A stretch of 49,418 nucleotides of DNA. Source: Bacteroidales bacterium. GTDB lineage: Bacteria; Bacteroidota; Bacteroidia; Bacteroidales; UBA932. The notes below the pieces were generated by a model. The model was not told the DNA's origin. It made no database searches and was given only the letters and a program-made list of their open reading frames with translations. This document shows, piece by piece, positions 35,290 to 43,588 of the stretch. Both the position numbers and the translations under genes were made by a program. The stretch lies in the NCBI GenBank assembly GCA_029010575.1, contig JAQXKS010000067.1, positions 1-49,418 on the forward strand, read 5' to 3'. The first letter of the stretch is position 1; each line of letters opens with the position of its first letter.

Positions 35290-36540
35290 ATGGTAGATAT
35301 TTCAAGAAGACACATATTGTTCCCGGAAGTTACCGATGAACAGTGGAATGATTGGAAATGGCAGGTAAGGAACAGAATAGAGACTCTTGACCAGCTCAAG
35401 AAATATATATCATTGACTCCTGAAGAGGAAGAGGGTGTAAAAAAGACCCTCTCCACTCTCAGGATGGCAATCACTCCTTATTATCTCTCTCTGATTGATC
35501 CTGATGATCCTAATTGTCCTATCAGGAAGCAGGCCATTCCTACAGGAGCTGAAACACATCAGTCTGCTGCAGACCTCTTGGACCCTCTCCATGAAGATGA
35601 GGATTCACCTACACCGGGACTAACACACCGTTATCCGGATAGGGTACTGATGCTTATCACTGATATGTGTTCTATGTATTGCAGACATTGTACCCGTAGA
35701 AGATTTGCAGGTCAGAAAGACTGTGAATCTCCTCAAGATAGGATTGAAAAGTGCATTGAATATGTAGAACGCACCCCTCAGGTCAGAGATGTTCTTCTCT
35801 CAGGTGGTGATGCACTTATGGTCAGTGATGAGAAACTGGAATACATCATCAAGAGATTAAGGGCGATACCTCACGTAGAGATCATCCGTATAGGCAGCCG
35901 TACTCCTGTTGTATGTCCTCAGCGTATTACTGAGAATCTTGTCAACATGCTGAAGAAGTACCATCCTATATGGCTCAACACACACTTTAACCACCCCAAG
36001 GAGGTTACTCCTACTTCTGCTGCTGCATGTGCACGTCTTGCTGATGCCGGTATTCCTTTGGGTAACCAGTCAGTTCTCCTTCGTGGTGTTAACGACTGTG
36101 TGAATGTCATGAAGCGTCTGGTTCACGAACTTGTGAAGATGAGGGTAAGACCTTATTACATCTACCAGTGTGACTTATCTATGGGACTTGAACATTTCCG
36201 TACTCCTGTTTCAAAGGGTATAGAAATTATCGAAGGTCTCAGAGGTCATACTTCAGGATATGCTGTTCCGACATTTGTTGTAGATGCTCCAGGCGGAGGT
36301 GGTAAGACACCTGTAATGCCTCAGTATGTGATCTCCCAGTCGCCTGGAAAGGTAATTCTCAGGAATTTCGAAGGAGTCATAACTACCTATACAGAACCTT
36401 CTGACTATAAGAATGAATGTCATTGTGAAGATTGCAGAAGGAATGAAAAGGTAGAGGGTGTATCTTCACTTTTGAAGGGCCAGAGATTGTCGATTGAGCC
36501 TAAGGTGCTCTATCGTCATGAAAGGCATGTCAAAAAGTAA
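35290..36540 (+). CDS. kamA: L-lysine 2,3-aminomutase (radical SAM, PLP)
   Basis: KamA converts L-lysine to L-beta-lysine, the first step of the pathway. The 416 residues match the clostridial enzyme. The radical-SAM cluster motif is DMCSMYCRHCTRRRFA (Cys 127, 131, 134). The PLP-binding Lys is Lys 339 in DAPGGGGKTPVMPQY. Asp 295 (QCDLSMG) and Asp 332 (VVDAPGG) correspond to the substrate-amine contacts. A C-terminal CHCEDC cluster matches the zinc/dimer region. The cluster needs anaerobic conditions. It lies 14 bases before the first ATG of the next gene. Confidence 0.96.
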   Translation: MVDISRRHILFPEVTDEQWNDWKWQVRNRIETLDQLKKYISLTPEEEEGVKKTLSTLRMAITPYYLSLIDPDDPNCPIRKQAIPTGAETHQSAADLLDPLHEDEDSPTPGLTHRYPDRVLMLITDMCSMYCRHCTRRRFAGQKDCESPQDRIEKCIEYVERTPQVRDVLLSGGDALMVSDEKLEYIIKRLRAIPHVEIIRIGSRTPVVCPQRITENLVNMLKKYHPIWLNTHFNHPKEVTPTSAAACARLADAGIPLGNQSVLLRGVNDCVNVMKRLVHELVKMRVRPYYIYQCDLSMGLEHFRTPVSKGIEIIEGLRGHTSGYAVPTFVVDAPGGGGKTPVMPQYVISQSPGKVILRNFEGVITTYTEPSDYKNECHCEDCRRNEKVEGVSSLLKGQRLSIEPKVLYRHERHVKK

Positions 36541-36554
36541 ATCATCTTTTGGTG

Positions 36555-37514
36555 ATGCCATTTATCCAAGAGATATTGAAATACGGATCACTCTCAGTCG
36601 TAGGTCTTGAAAAGAATTGCGGCAAGACAGAGTGTCTTAATTACATATTAAACCGCTTACCTAAGGAGGGACGCAAAATTTGCGTCACCTCCATAGGTAT
36701 AGATGGTGAAAGGATAGATCAGGTTACTTCGACAAGCAAACCTGAAATCACTCTTTCAGAAGGGCTGCTTTTTTCTACATCTGAAAAACATTACAGAATT
36801 AGAAACCTTCTGTCTGAGGTGGTTGGCATTTCTGAAGAGACTACTTCGCTTGGCAGGGTAATCACTTCAAAGGTAATAAGAGAGGGGAAAGTGATTCTTT
36901 CAGGTCCCTCTTCGTCTGCATCATTGATAAGGTGGATGAAGGAGGTCAAGGCTTTGGGAAGTGATCTTGTGATTGTAGATGGAGCTCTCTCAAGACTCAG
37001 CAGTGCATCCCCGGCGGTTACAGAGTCAATGATTCTTGCCACAGGTGCTGCACTCTCGTCCAACATTCCCACGCTGGTGGCCAAAACGGCTTTCGTTGTC
37101 CAGATGATAGGACTGGATTTGATGGATCCTACTATTTCCCGTCATGAGACAGTAACTATTTCATCAATGGCTGCAGAGTTTGAGCCCACTCCAGAATGTC
37201 GCAGGGTGATGATTTCGGGAGCTCTGACAGACAGAATGTTGAATAGGATTGCCCAGGAAAAGAACCTTGGAACATTTGAGGTGGTGGTAAGGGACTTTAC
37301 CAAACTATTCATTACACCACGAACTTATGGTGCTTTTGTAAAACTTGGCGGCAGATTACGTGTAGAGAGCAGGAGCAAACTCGTTGCAGTGTGTGTTAAC
37401 CCTCTCTCTCCGAGCGGTTTCAGACTCGATTCTGACACTCTTTGCAGGGAACTCTCTGATAGGATTTCGCTACCGGTTTACGATATAGTAAAGAACAGAT
37501 ACATAACAAATTAA
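36555..37514 (+). CDS. kamB: KamB-like P-loop protein of the lysine operon, function unproven
   Basis: The protein has about 319 residues and no signal. Start: the ATG at 36555 is preferred to the TTG at 36549. A phosphate-binding loop lies at residues 17-25 (GLEKNCGKT); with five residues between the glycines it is one longer than the canonical GxxxxGKT. VILSGPSSSASLIRW, DLVIVDGALSRLSSASP and ILATGAALSSNI follow, suggesting a Walker-B-like Asp. Position between kamA and a MutS-like gene matches the gene I recall as kamB in other lysine fermentation clusters, whose function is not established. The gene overlaps kamC by one base (TAATG), a sign of coupled synthesis. I infer a partner ATPase of KamC for care of the aminomutases. 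Confidence 0.7.
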   Translation: MPFIQEILKYGSLSVVGLEKNCGKTECLNYILNRLPKEGRKICVTSIGIDGERIDQVTSTSKPEITLSEGLLFSTSEKHYRIRNLLSEVVGISEETTSLGRVITSKVIREGKVILSGPSSSASLIRWMKEVKALGSDLVIVDGALSRLSSASPAVTESMILATGAALSSNIPTLVAKTAFVVQMIGLDLMDPTISRHETVTISSMAAEFEPTPECRRVMISGALTDRMLNRIAQEKNLGTFEVVVRDFTKLFITPRTYGAFVKLGGRLRVESRSKLVAVCVNPLSPSGFRLDSDTLCRELSDRISLPVYDIVKNRYITN

Positions 37515-38890
37515 TGAGACTCAGAGATATTATTGATTCACCTTGTGGAATAAGGTATATGCTGGAGGAACTGCCGCTTTCATGTAGTTTCTCGTATACC
37601 TATCTGCTCAATACTGAACTTGCATCTGATGCAGGAACGGTAAGGGATCGTTATTCTCTCGTCAGACACTATTTTAGAATTCTGGAACGCAGCAACAGCA
37701 ATGCTCTCATTAATTTGAGGCACAGATTCTTTACTTTGAAGGATATAGGCAGGACCATCGACAGAATCGATTCAGATGATACTGTGGATGATATAGAGCT
37801 TTACGAGGTCAAACATCTCATTCTGACAGGTATCCATATACATGATATTCTGGTAGAGTGTCGGATATCCCCGGATGGCATTGATAAAGAGAAGTTGCAT
37901 GAAGCTCTCCATATACTCGATCCTCAAGATGAGATGGTCGATGCTTTTTATGTTTATGATTCTTATTCGGCTGAACTGACGCGTATTAGGGAAGCCATTT
38001 CAAAGCAGAGCTCAGTAGAATCTCTGGAGCTCCTCAAGCAAGAGGAACTGATTGAACAGATAAAAATCAGAGAGGAGATCTGCAGTAGGCTCAGGCCATT
38101 CTGCTCTCATCTGAGGTCTTTGCTGATTACACTTATTGAGTGTGATATAGCTATTGCAAAAGGAGAGCAGATTACATCATTGGGGTTGGTTATTCCAGAG
38201 GTTACCAGAGGTGGAATGTGTGAATTTACCTCCCTTTTCCATCCTCTGGTCAGGTCTTCGCTTGAAGCTATTGGTAAGGAATTTACTCCAGTCGACATCT
38301 CTTTCAGTGACAGACCTGTCGTTCTTACCGGAGCCAACATGGGTGGCAAGACTGTCGTCCTGAAAATGGTGGCACTCTCATATTACCTCATGCTCATGGG
38401 AATGGGTGTTCCCGCAGCCAAGGCGGTTATCCCTTTCCGCAGTTCTCTGTTTTTTGTATGCGGTGACTCGCAGGATATAGAAAGTGGTCTCTCTTCATTT
38501 GCAGCTGAGATGAAGAGCATTGACATGGCGATTAAAGCCTCTGAAGATGAAAGCAGGTGTACCGACATGGTAGTTCTGGTTGATGAACCGGCCAGAAGTA
38601 CCAATCCGCTTGAGGGAACAGCCCTTGTGGAGGCACTTGTATCCATTTTCTCAGCAAGACATGTCAATACCTTGATAACCACGCACTACAATATCAAGGC
38701 TGAAGGATGCGACCTCTATAGGGTAAGGGGGTTTGAAAATGGAAAAATGAATTACAGACTCTTTAGAACAGATCTGTCGGAGGCTCCCAGAGAGGCACTC
38801 AGAGTAGCAGCCATGATGGGAATTTCGCCATATTGGATTCAAATGGCAGAAGAGCAGCTAAAATCTGCCGAAGGTTTGAAAAATAATTGA
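37514..38890 (+). CDS. kamC: KamC-like MutS-family ATPase, lacking the mismatch-binding domain
   Basis: The protein has 458 residues and resembles the lever/clamp and ATPase parts of MutS. Walker A is LTGANMGGKTVVLK (residues 271-284). GDSQDIESGLSSFAAEMKSI matches the MutS signature (318-337). Walker B is VVLVDEPARSTNPLEGTAL (353-371), and the H-loop is LITTHYNIKA. No N-terminal mismatch-recognition domain with Phe-x-Glu is present; the first 200 residues are helical. The gene is in a lysine catabolic operon, so DNA repair is unlikely. It matches the gene recalled as kamC in related clusters. A chaperone or reactivase role for lysine 5,6-aminomutase is inference. Confidence 0.8.
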   Translation: MRLRDIIDSPCGIRYMLEELPLSCSFSYTYLLNTELASDAGTVRDRYSLVRHYFRILERSNSNALINLRHRFFTLKDIGRTIDRIDSDDTVDDIELYEVKHLILTGIHIHDILVECRISPDGIDKEKLHEALHILDPQDEMVDAFYVYDSYSAELTRIREAISKQSSVESLELLKQEELIEQIKIREEICSRLRPFCSHLRSLLITLIECDIAIAKGEQITSLGLVIPEVTRGGMCEFTSLFHPLVRSSLEAIGKEFTPVDISFSDRPVVLTGANMGGKTVVLKMVALSYYLMLMGMGVPAAKAVIPFRSSLFFVCGDSQDIESGLSSFAAEMKSIDMAIKASEDESRCTDMVVLVDEPARSTNPLEGTALVEALVSIFSARHVNTLITTHYNIKAEGCDLYRVRGFENGKMNYRLFRTDLSEAPREALRVAAMMGISPYWIQMAEEQLKSAEGLKNN

Positions 38891-38908
38891 AAAATTAATA
38901 TATATAGT

Positions 38909-40462
38909 ATGAATAGTAAGTTAGGATTGGATTCCGCCAAAATCGCCAAGGCGAGGGCTCTTGCAGCCAGTATCGCTAAAAATGTCCAGGACTTTGCAGA
39001 TGGATACACAACTGTAGCAGTTGAAAGGACTATCTGCCGTCTTTTGGGTATTGACGGCATTGATGCCAATGGCGTTCCCCTTCCAAATGTTGTAGTTGAC
39101 GAGCTTAAGGCTCAGGGGTTGCTCAACGAAGGGGTTATTTATTATATGGGTGCAGCTGTCGCAGCTACTGGCCTTACACCTAATCAAATAGCTGAGAATA
39201 TTGCCGATGGTAAATTTGAAATATCCAAGGTACATCCTATCTCTCCTGAAGAATCTGAAAAGGCTCTGCAGCCTTTTATCACAGCTTCAATAGAACACAT
39301 CCGTGCCAGAAGAGCACGTAGAGAGGAGTATCTCAGAACTATCGGTGAGGGCCCTAAGCCCTACCTATATGTAATCGTTGCAACAGGTAACATCTATGAA
39401 GATGTCGTTCAGGCTGAGGCTGCTGCACGTCAGGGTGCTGATATCATCGCTGTAATCAGAACCACTGGCCAGTCGCTTCTCGACTATGTTCCCTATGGAG
39501 CCACCACAGAGGGCTTCGGAGGTACTTTTGCCACACAGGAAAACTTTAGAATCATGAGGGCCGCTCTTGACAAGGTCGGTGAAGAGGTAGGACGCTACAT
39601 AAGACTTTGCAACTATTGTTCAGGTCTGTGTATGCCGGAAATTGCAGTCATGGGTGCTCTTGAGGGTCTTGATGTCATGCTCAACGATGCTCTCTACGGA
39701 ATCCTTTTCAGGGACATTAATATGCAGAGAACCTTGATAGACCAGTATTTCTCCAGGGTTATCAATGGCTTTGCAGGTGTTATAATCAATACAGGTGAAG
39801 ACAACTATCTGACTACTGCAGATGCTGTGGAGGCTGCTCATACAGTACTTGCCTCAGATATCATTAATGAACAGCTCGCCATTCTTGCCGGACTTCCAGA
39901 AGAGCAGATGGGTCTTGGACATGCCTTCGAGATGGATCCCATGCTCGAAAACGGCTTCTTATACGAGCTTGCACAGGCCCAGATGATCCGTGAAATATTC
40001 CCCAAAGCTCCTCTGAAGTATATGCCTCCTACAAAGTTCATGACGGGTAACATCTTCCGTGGACATATACAGGATGCATTGTTCAATATCATTGGAATAT
40101 GGACTAATCAGGGTCTCCAACTTTTGGGTATGCCTACAGAAGCCATTCACACGCCTTTTATGTCTGACCGATTCCTCTCGATTGAGAATGCCAAATATAT
40201 CTTCAATAACATGAAGAACATCGGCGACGAGGTCGAGTTCAAAGAAGGCGGTATCATCAGGGAAAGAGCCCACAAAGTACTCAATGACGCAACAGATCTT
40301 CTCGAAAGAATGAATGAGGAGGGTCTCTTTAGTGCACTTGAGAAGGGTATCTTCGGAGATGTTAAACGTCCACGCAACGGTGGAAAGGGTCTGGATGGAG
40401 TGGTCGCAAAAGGAAAGAACTACTCTAATCCGTTTATTAATTTAATGAAAGGAGTAAAATAA
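38909..40462 (+). CDS. kamD: Lysine 5,6-aminomutase, alpha (large) subunit
   Basis: KamD and KamE together use adenosylcobalamin and PLP to move the terminal amino group of beta-lysine, giving 3,5-diaminohexanoate. The 517 residues match the alpha subunit, a TIM barrel that holds PLP and substrate. Recognisable segments are YLYVIVATGNIYEDVVQAEAAA, ADIIAVIRTTGQSLLDYVPYG, TTEGFGGTFATQENFRIMR, and EMDPMLENGFLYELAQAQMI. The stop is one base before the kamE start, consistent with a fixed subunit ratio. It follows the kamC-like gene by 18 bases. Confidence 0.96.
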   Translation: MNSKLGLDSAKIAKARALAASIAKNVQDFADGYTTVAVERTICRLLGIDGIDANGVPLPNVVVDELKAQGLLNEGVIYYMGAAVAATGLTPNQIAENIADGKFEISKVHPISPEESEKALQPFITASIEHIRARRARREEYLRTIGEGPKPYLYVIVATGNIYEDVVQAEAAARQGADIIAVIRTTGQSLLDYVPYGATTEGFGGTFATQENFRIMRAALDKVGEEVGRYIRLCNYCSGLCMPEIAVMGALEGLDVMLNDALYGILFRDINMQRTLIDQYFSRVINGFAGVIINTGEDNYLTTADAVEAAHTVLASDIINEQLAILAGLPEEQMGLGHAFEMDPMLENGFLYELAQAQMIREIFPKAPLKYMPPTKFMTGNIFRGHIQDALFNIIGIWTNQGLQLLGMPTEAIHTPFMSDRFLSIENAKYIFNNMKNIGDEVEFKEGGIIRERAHKVLNDATDLLERMNEEGLFSALEKGIFGDVKRPRNGGKGLDGVVAKGKNYSNPFINLMKGVK

Positions 40463-40463
40463 T

Positions 40464-41252
40464 ATGAGCGGCGGATTATATTCGATGGAAGGTAAGGATT
40501 TCGACAAGAATCTTGACCTCAAAGCAATAAAGCCTTATGGCGATACAATGAATGATGGTAAGGTACAGCTTAGCTTTACTCTTCCCGTCGAAAAGGGTGA
40601 TGAAGCGATAGAAGCTGCCAAACAGCTTATCAAGGCAATGGGACTCGATAATCCTCAGGTGGTTTTTTATGAAGAGCTCACACCAGGATTCACTTTCTTT
40701 AACTGTTACGGCTCATGCAAACATACGGTTGACTATACCTCTATCCATGTTCCAAAGGTTGAATCAAATGTTATGGATATGCATGAAACTGATGAATATA
40801 TCAAGGAGCATATTGGCAGAAAACTTGTTATCGTTGGAGCATCTACAGGTACAGACGCCCATACCGTTGGTATCGACGCCATTATGAATATGAAGGGATA
40901 CGCTGGTCACTACGGTCTTGAAAGATATGACATGATTGATGCATATAACCTTGGAAGCCAGGTTCCCAATGAAGAGTTTATTGCCAAGGGTATCGAGCTC
41001 AATGCAGATGCTCTCATCGTTTCACAGACTGTGACCCAGAAGGATGTCCACATCAAGAACCTTACGGAACTTGTCGAAATGATGGAAGCAGAGGGTTTAA
41101 GAGACAAGATGATACTCGTATGTGGAGGTGCCCGCATTACACATGAGCTTGCAAAAGAGCTGGGATACGATGCCGGTTTCGGCATGAACACCTACGCAGA
41201 CAATGTTGCATCTTTCATAGCTGAAGAATTTGTTCGTAGAAATAATAAATAA
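40464..41252 (+). CDS. kamE: Lysine 5,6-aminomutase, beta (cobalamin-binding) subunit
   Basis: The 262-residue beta chain has a Rossmann B12 domain. The base-off cobalamin motif DAHTVG places the ligand at His 133. Lys 144 in MNMKGYAGHYGLERYD is the residue that forms the internal aldimine with PLP in studied enzymes; both numbers agree with those I recall for the homologues. ALIVSQTVTQKDVHIKN and MILVCGGARITHELAKELG complete the B12 fold. It lies one base after kamD and 11 before atoA. Confidence 0.96.
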   Translation: MSGGLYSMEGKDFDKNLDLKAIKPYGDTMNDGKVQLSFTLPVEKGDEAIEAAKQLIKAMGLDNPQVVFYEELTPGFTFFNCYGSCKHTVDYTSIHVPKVESNVMDMHETDEYIKEHIGRKLVIVGASTGTDAHTVGIDAIMNMKGYAGHYGLERYDMIDAYNLGSQVPNEEFIAKGIELNADALIVSQTVTQKDVHIKNLTELVEMMEAEGLRDKMILVCGGARITHELAKELGYDAGFGMNTYADNVASFIAEEFVRRNNK

Positions 41253-41263
41253 ATCGTATAGAA

Positions 41264-41923
41264 ATGGATAAAAACCAAATCAGAGAGGTAATAGCCAGAA
41301 GGGCTGCTCTTGAACTCAAGGACGGAGATGTAGTAAATCTCGGTATCGGTCTTCCTACTTTGATTCCCGATTATCTTCCTGAAGGAGTCAATGTCGTTCT
41401 CCAGAGTGAAAATGGTCTTGTTGGTATGGGGCCTACTCCTGCAGCAGGAACAGAAGATCCTAATTTCATCAACTCCGGTGGTGGATTCATCACTGCTGTC
41501 CCAGGTGCTTATGCATGCAGCTCACTTGCATCTTTTGAAATTATCAGAGGCGGTCATGTGGATGTAACTTTCCTCGGAGCCCTTGAAGTGGATGAAAAAG
41601 GAAACCTTGCAAACTGGATTATTCCTGGTAAGAAAGTTCCTGGAATGGGAGGAGCTATGGACCTGTTGGTAGGTGCCAAAAAAGTGATTCTCACAATGGA
41701 ACATACTGCCAAAGGCGCTCCCAAGATTCTCAAAAACTGTCGTCTTCCTCTCACTGCAGCCGGTCAGGTCAATATGATTATCACTGAGATGGGTGTAATG
41801 GAAATTACAGACAAAGGTATTGTTCTTAAGGAGATCCATCCTGAATTTACTGTAGAACAGGTACAGGCAGCAACAGAGGCAACTCTTGTAGTATCACCTG
41901 ATCTGAAACCCATGCAGCAGTAG
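41264..41923 (+). CDS. atoA: Butyryl-CoA:acetoacetate CoA-transferase, beta subunit
   Basis: The 219-residue beta chain of a family I CoA-transferase. GDVVNLGIGLPTLIPDYLPEG opens the chain, and the catalytic Glu (Glu 49) lies in VLQSENGLVGMGPTP. DVTFLGALEVDEKGNLANW and PGMGGAMDLLVGAKKVI are typical. It pairs with AtoD, encoded at the operon's first position. The six-base gap to crt indicates one transcript. Confidence 0.93.
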   Translation: MDKNQIREVIARRAALELKDGDVVNLGIGLPTLIPDYLPEGVNVVLQSENGLVGMGPTPAAGTEDPNFINSGGGFITAVPGAYACSSLASFEIIRGGHVDVTFLGALEVDEKGNLANWIIPGKKVPGMGGAMDLLVGAKKVILTMEHTAKGAPKILKNCRLPLTAAGQVNMIITEMGVMEITDKGIVLKEIHPEFTVEQVQAATEATLVVSPDLKPMQQ

Positions 41924-41929
41924 TCGCTT

Positions 41930-42712
41930 ATGGAATACACTTTTGTCAAATACGAGATTATTGAGCAGGGCATAGCGCTTTTGTCAATTAATTCTCCAGC
42001 GACTCTCAATGCACTGAGCCGTCAGGTACTTGAAGATATCGACAGATGTATCAGCAGGGTAGACCTTAGCAGTGTCTCTGTTCTTATCATCACCGGTGCA
42101 GGTGAAAAGGCCTTTGTGGCCGGCGCTGACATCTCTCAGATGGCGGGTCTTGACAAGTACGACGGAGAGGAGTTCGGAAATTACGGTTCTCGTATTTTTA
42201 ATAAAATCGAAGATTTGAAGATTCCCGTTATCGCTGCTGTAAACGGTTTTGCACTCGGAGGAGGCTGCGAACTTGCAATGGCTTGCGATATCAGAATCGC
42301 CTCAGACAAGGCCCGTTTCGGTCAGCCTGAGGTTAAACTTGGAATTATCCCCGGCTTCTCCGGAACATACAGGCTTGCAAAGCTGGTAGGTCAGGGATAT
42401 GCCAAGGAGATGATATACTCGGGAAGAATGATAAATGCTGAAGAGGCTCTCAGAATCGGTCTTGTAAATCATGTTGTTCCTGCCGGAGAACTTATGGAGT
42501 ATGTATTGAATCTCTCTCGCGACATTCGTGCCAATGCACCTATTGCAGTCTCCAAGGCAAAGTCCTGTATCAACTGCAATTATGATATGTCGCGTGGTGA
42601 TGCCATCTCCATGGAGAATATCCGTTTCGGAGAGTGTTTCGACACTGAAGACCAAAAAGAGGGAATGGAGGCATTTTTAGCAAAAAGAGTTCCACACTTC
42701 ACTAAGAAATAG
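41930..42712 (+). CDS. crt: Enoyl-CoA hydratase / 3-hydroxybutyryl-CoA dehydratase (crotonase)
   Basis: The 260 residues have the crotonase fold. The oxyanion-hole segment is KAFVAGADISQMAGL, and the catalytic Glu residues lie in ALGGGCELAMACDIRIAS and FGQPEVKLGIIPGFSGTYRL. It interconverts 3-hydroxybutyryl-CoA and crotonyl-CoA. Lysine breakdown reaches crotonyl-CoA through Kal, so crt and hbd add the branch from acetoacetyl-CoA. It lies 13 bases before hbd. Confidence 0.93.
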   Translation: MEYTFVKYEIIEQGIALLSINSPATLNALSRQVLEDIDRCISRVDLSSVSVLIITGAGEKAFVAGADISQMAGLDKYDGEEFGNYGSRIFNKIEDLKIPVIAAVNGFALGGGCELAMACDIRIASDKARFGQPEVKLGIIPGFSGTYRLAKLVGQGYAKEMIYSGRMINAEEALRIGLVNHVVPAGELMEYVLNLSRDIRANAPIAVSKAKSCINCNYDMSRGDAISMENIRFGECFDTEDQKEGMEAFLAKRVPHFTKK

Positions 42713-42725
42713 ATAAAATAACTAT

Positions 42726-43574
42726 ATGGAAATTAACAAGATTGCCGTGATAGGCACAGGTACCATGGGTGCCGGTATCGTTCAGGCTTTTGCACAGGCC
42801 GGACGCAAAGTGACAATGAAGAGCAGAAGCCAGTCAAGTAACGACAAGGCTTTCGGAAAGATTACCAAATCACTGTCTAAACTCGTTGAAAAGGGTAAGA
42901 TGGCTCAAGCTGACATGGATGCAGTAATAGCCAACATCACCCTTACCACAGAGTACAATGATATTGCTGATGCAGATCTGATTATCGAAGCAGCTGTAGA
43001 AGAGATGGATCTGAAGATCGAACTCTTCAAGATGCTCGACACTCTTTGCAAACCGGAAACAATCATAGCCACCAATACATCATCTCTTTCAATTACAGCA
43101 ATTGCAAATGCCGTTTCACGCCCTTCGCAGATTATCGGTATGCATTTCTTCAACCCCGCTCCAGTGATGAAGCTGGTTGAACTTATCAAAGGTAAAAAGA
43201 CCTCTGAAGAGGTATTCAAGGCTATCTACGATCTTTGTGCCGCAATAGGCAAGACCCCTGTTGCTGTCGACGAAGCTCCCGGTTTCGTAGTAAACAGAAT
43301 TCTCATCCCTATGGTTAACGAAGCTGTCGGCATTCTTGCTGATGGTGTCGCTACAAAAGAGGATATTGACAATGCCATGAAGTTGGGCGCTAACCATCCT
43401 ATGGGGCCCCTCGCTTTGGGCGACCTGATTGGTCTTGATGTTTGTCTTGCAATTATGGAGGTTCTCCATAGCGAGTTCGGTGAAGACAAATATCGTCCCC
43501 ATCCTCTGTTGAGAAAAATGGTAAGGGCAAATCTGCTTGGCAGAAAAACAGGCGAAGGTTTTTATAAATATTAA
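42726..43574 (+). CDS. hbd: 3-hydroxybutyryl-CoA dehydrogenase, predicted NADPH type
   Basis: It reduces acetoacetyl-CoA to 3-hydroxybutyryl-CoA. The 282 residues match the clostridial enzyme closely: AVIGTGTMGAGIVQAFAQAG (residues 7-26), ATNTSSLSITAIAN, GMHFFNPAPVMKLVELIKG with the catalytic His, EAPGFVVNRILIPMVNEAVG, and GANHPMGPLALGDLIGLDVC. After beta-2 the sequence is VTMKSRSQSS. The acidic residue that binds the NAD ribose in the NADH form (in the R-D-I position) is replaced by Ser 33, with Arg 34 beside it, which suggests NADP(H). It lies between crt and bcd with gaps of 13 and 14 bases. Confidence 0.93.
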   Translation: MEINKIAVIGTGTMGAGIVQAFAQAGRKVTMKSRSQSSNDKAFGKITKSLSKLVEKGKMAQADMDAVIANITLTTEYNDIADADLIIEAAVEEMDLKIELFKMLDTLCKPETIIATNTSSLSITAIANAVSRPSQIIGMHFFNPAPVMKLVELIKGKKTSEEVFKAIYDLCAAIGKTPVAVDEAPGFVVNRILIPMVNEAVGILADGVATKEDIDNAMKLGANHPMGPLALGDLIGLDVCLAIMEVLHSEFGEDKYRPHPLLRKMVRANLLGRKTGEGFYKY

Positions 43575-43588
43575 TAGAGTTATATACA

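Noticed and set aside
37514-38890. The MutS-like protein as a DNA mismatch repair enzyme
   Set aside because: It lacks the mismatch-binding domain and is locked in a lysine catabolic operon.
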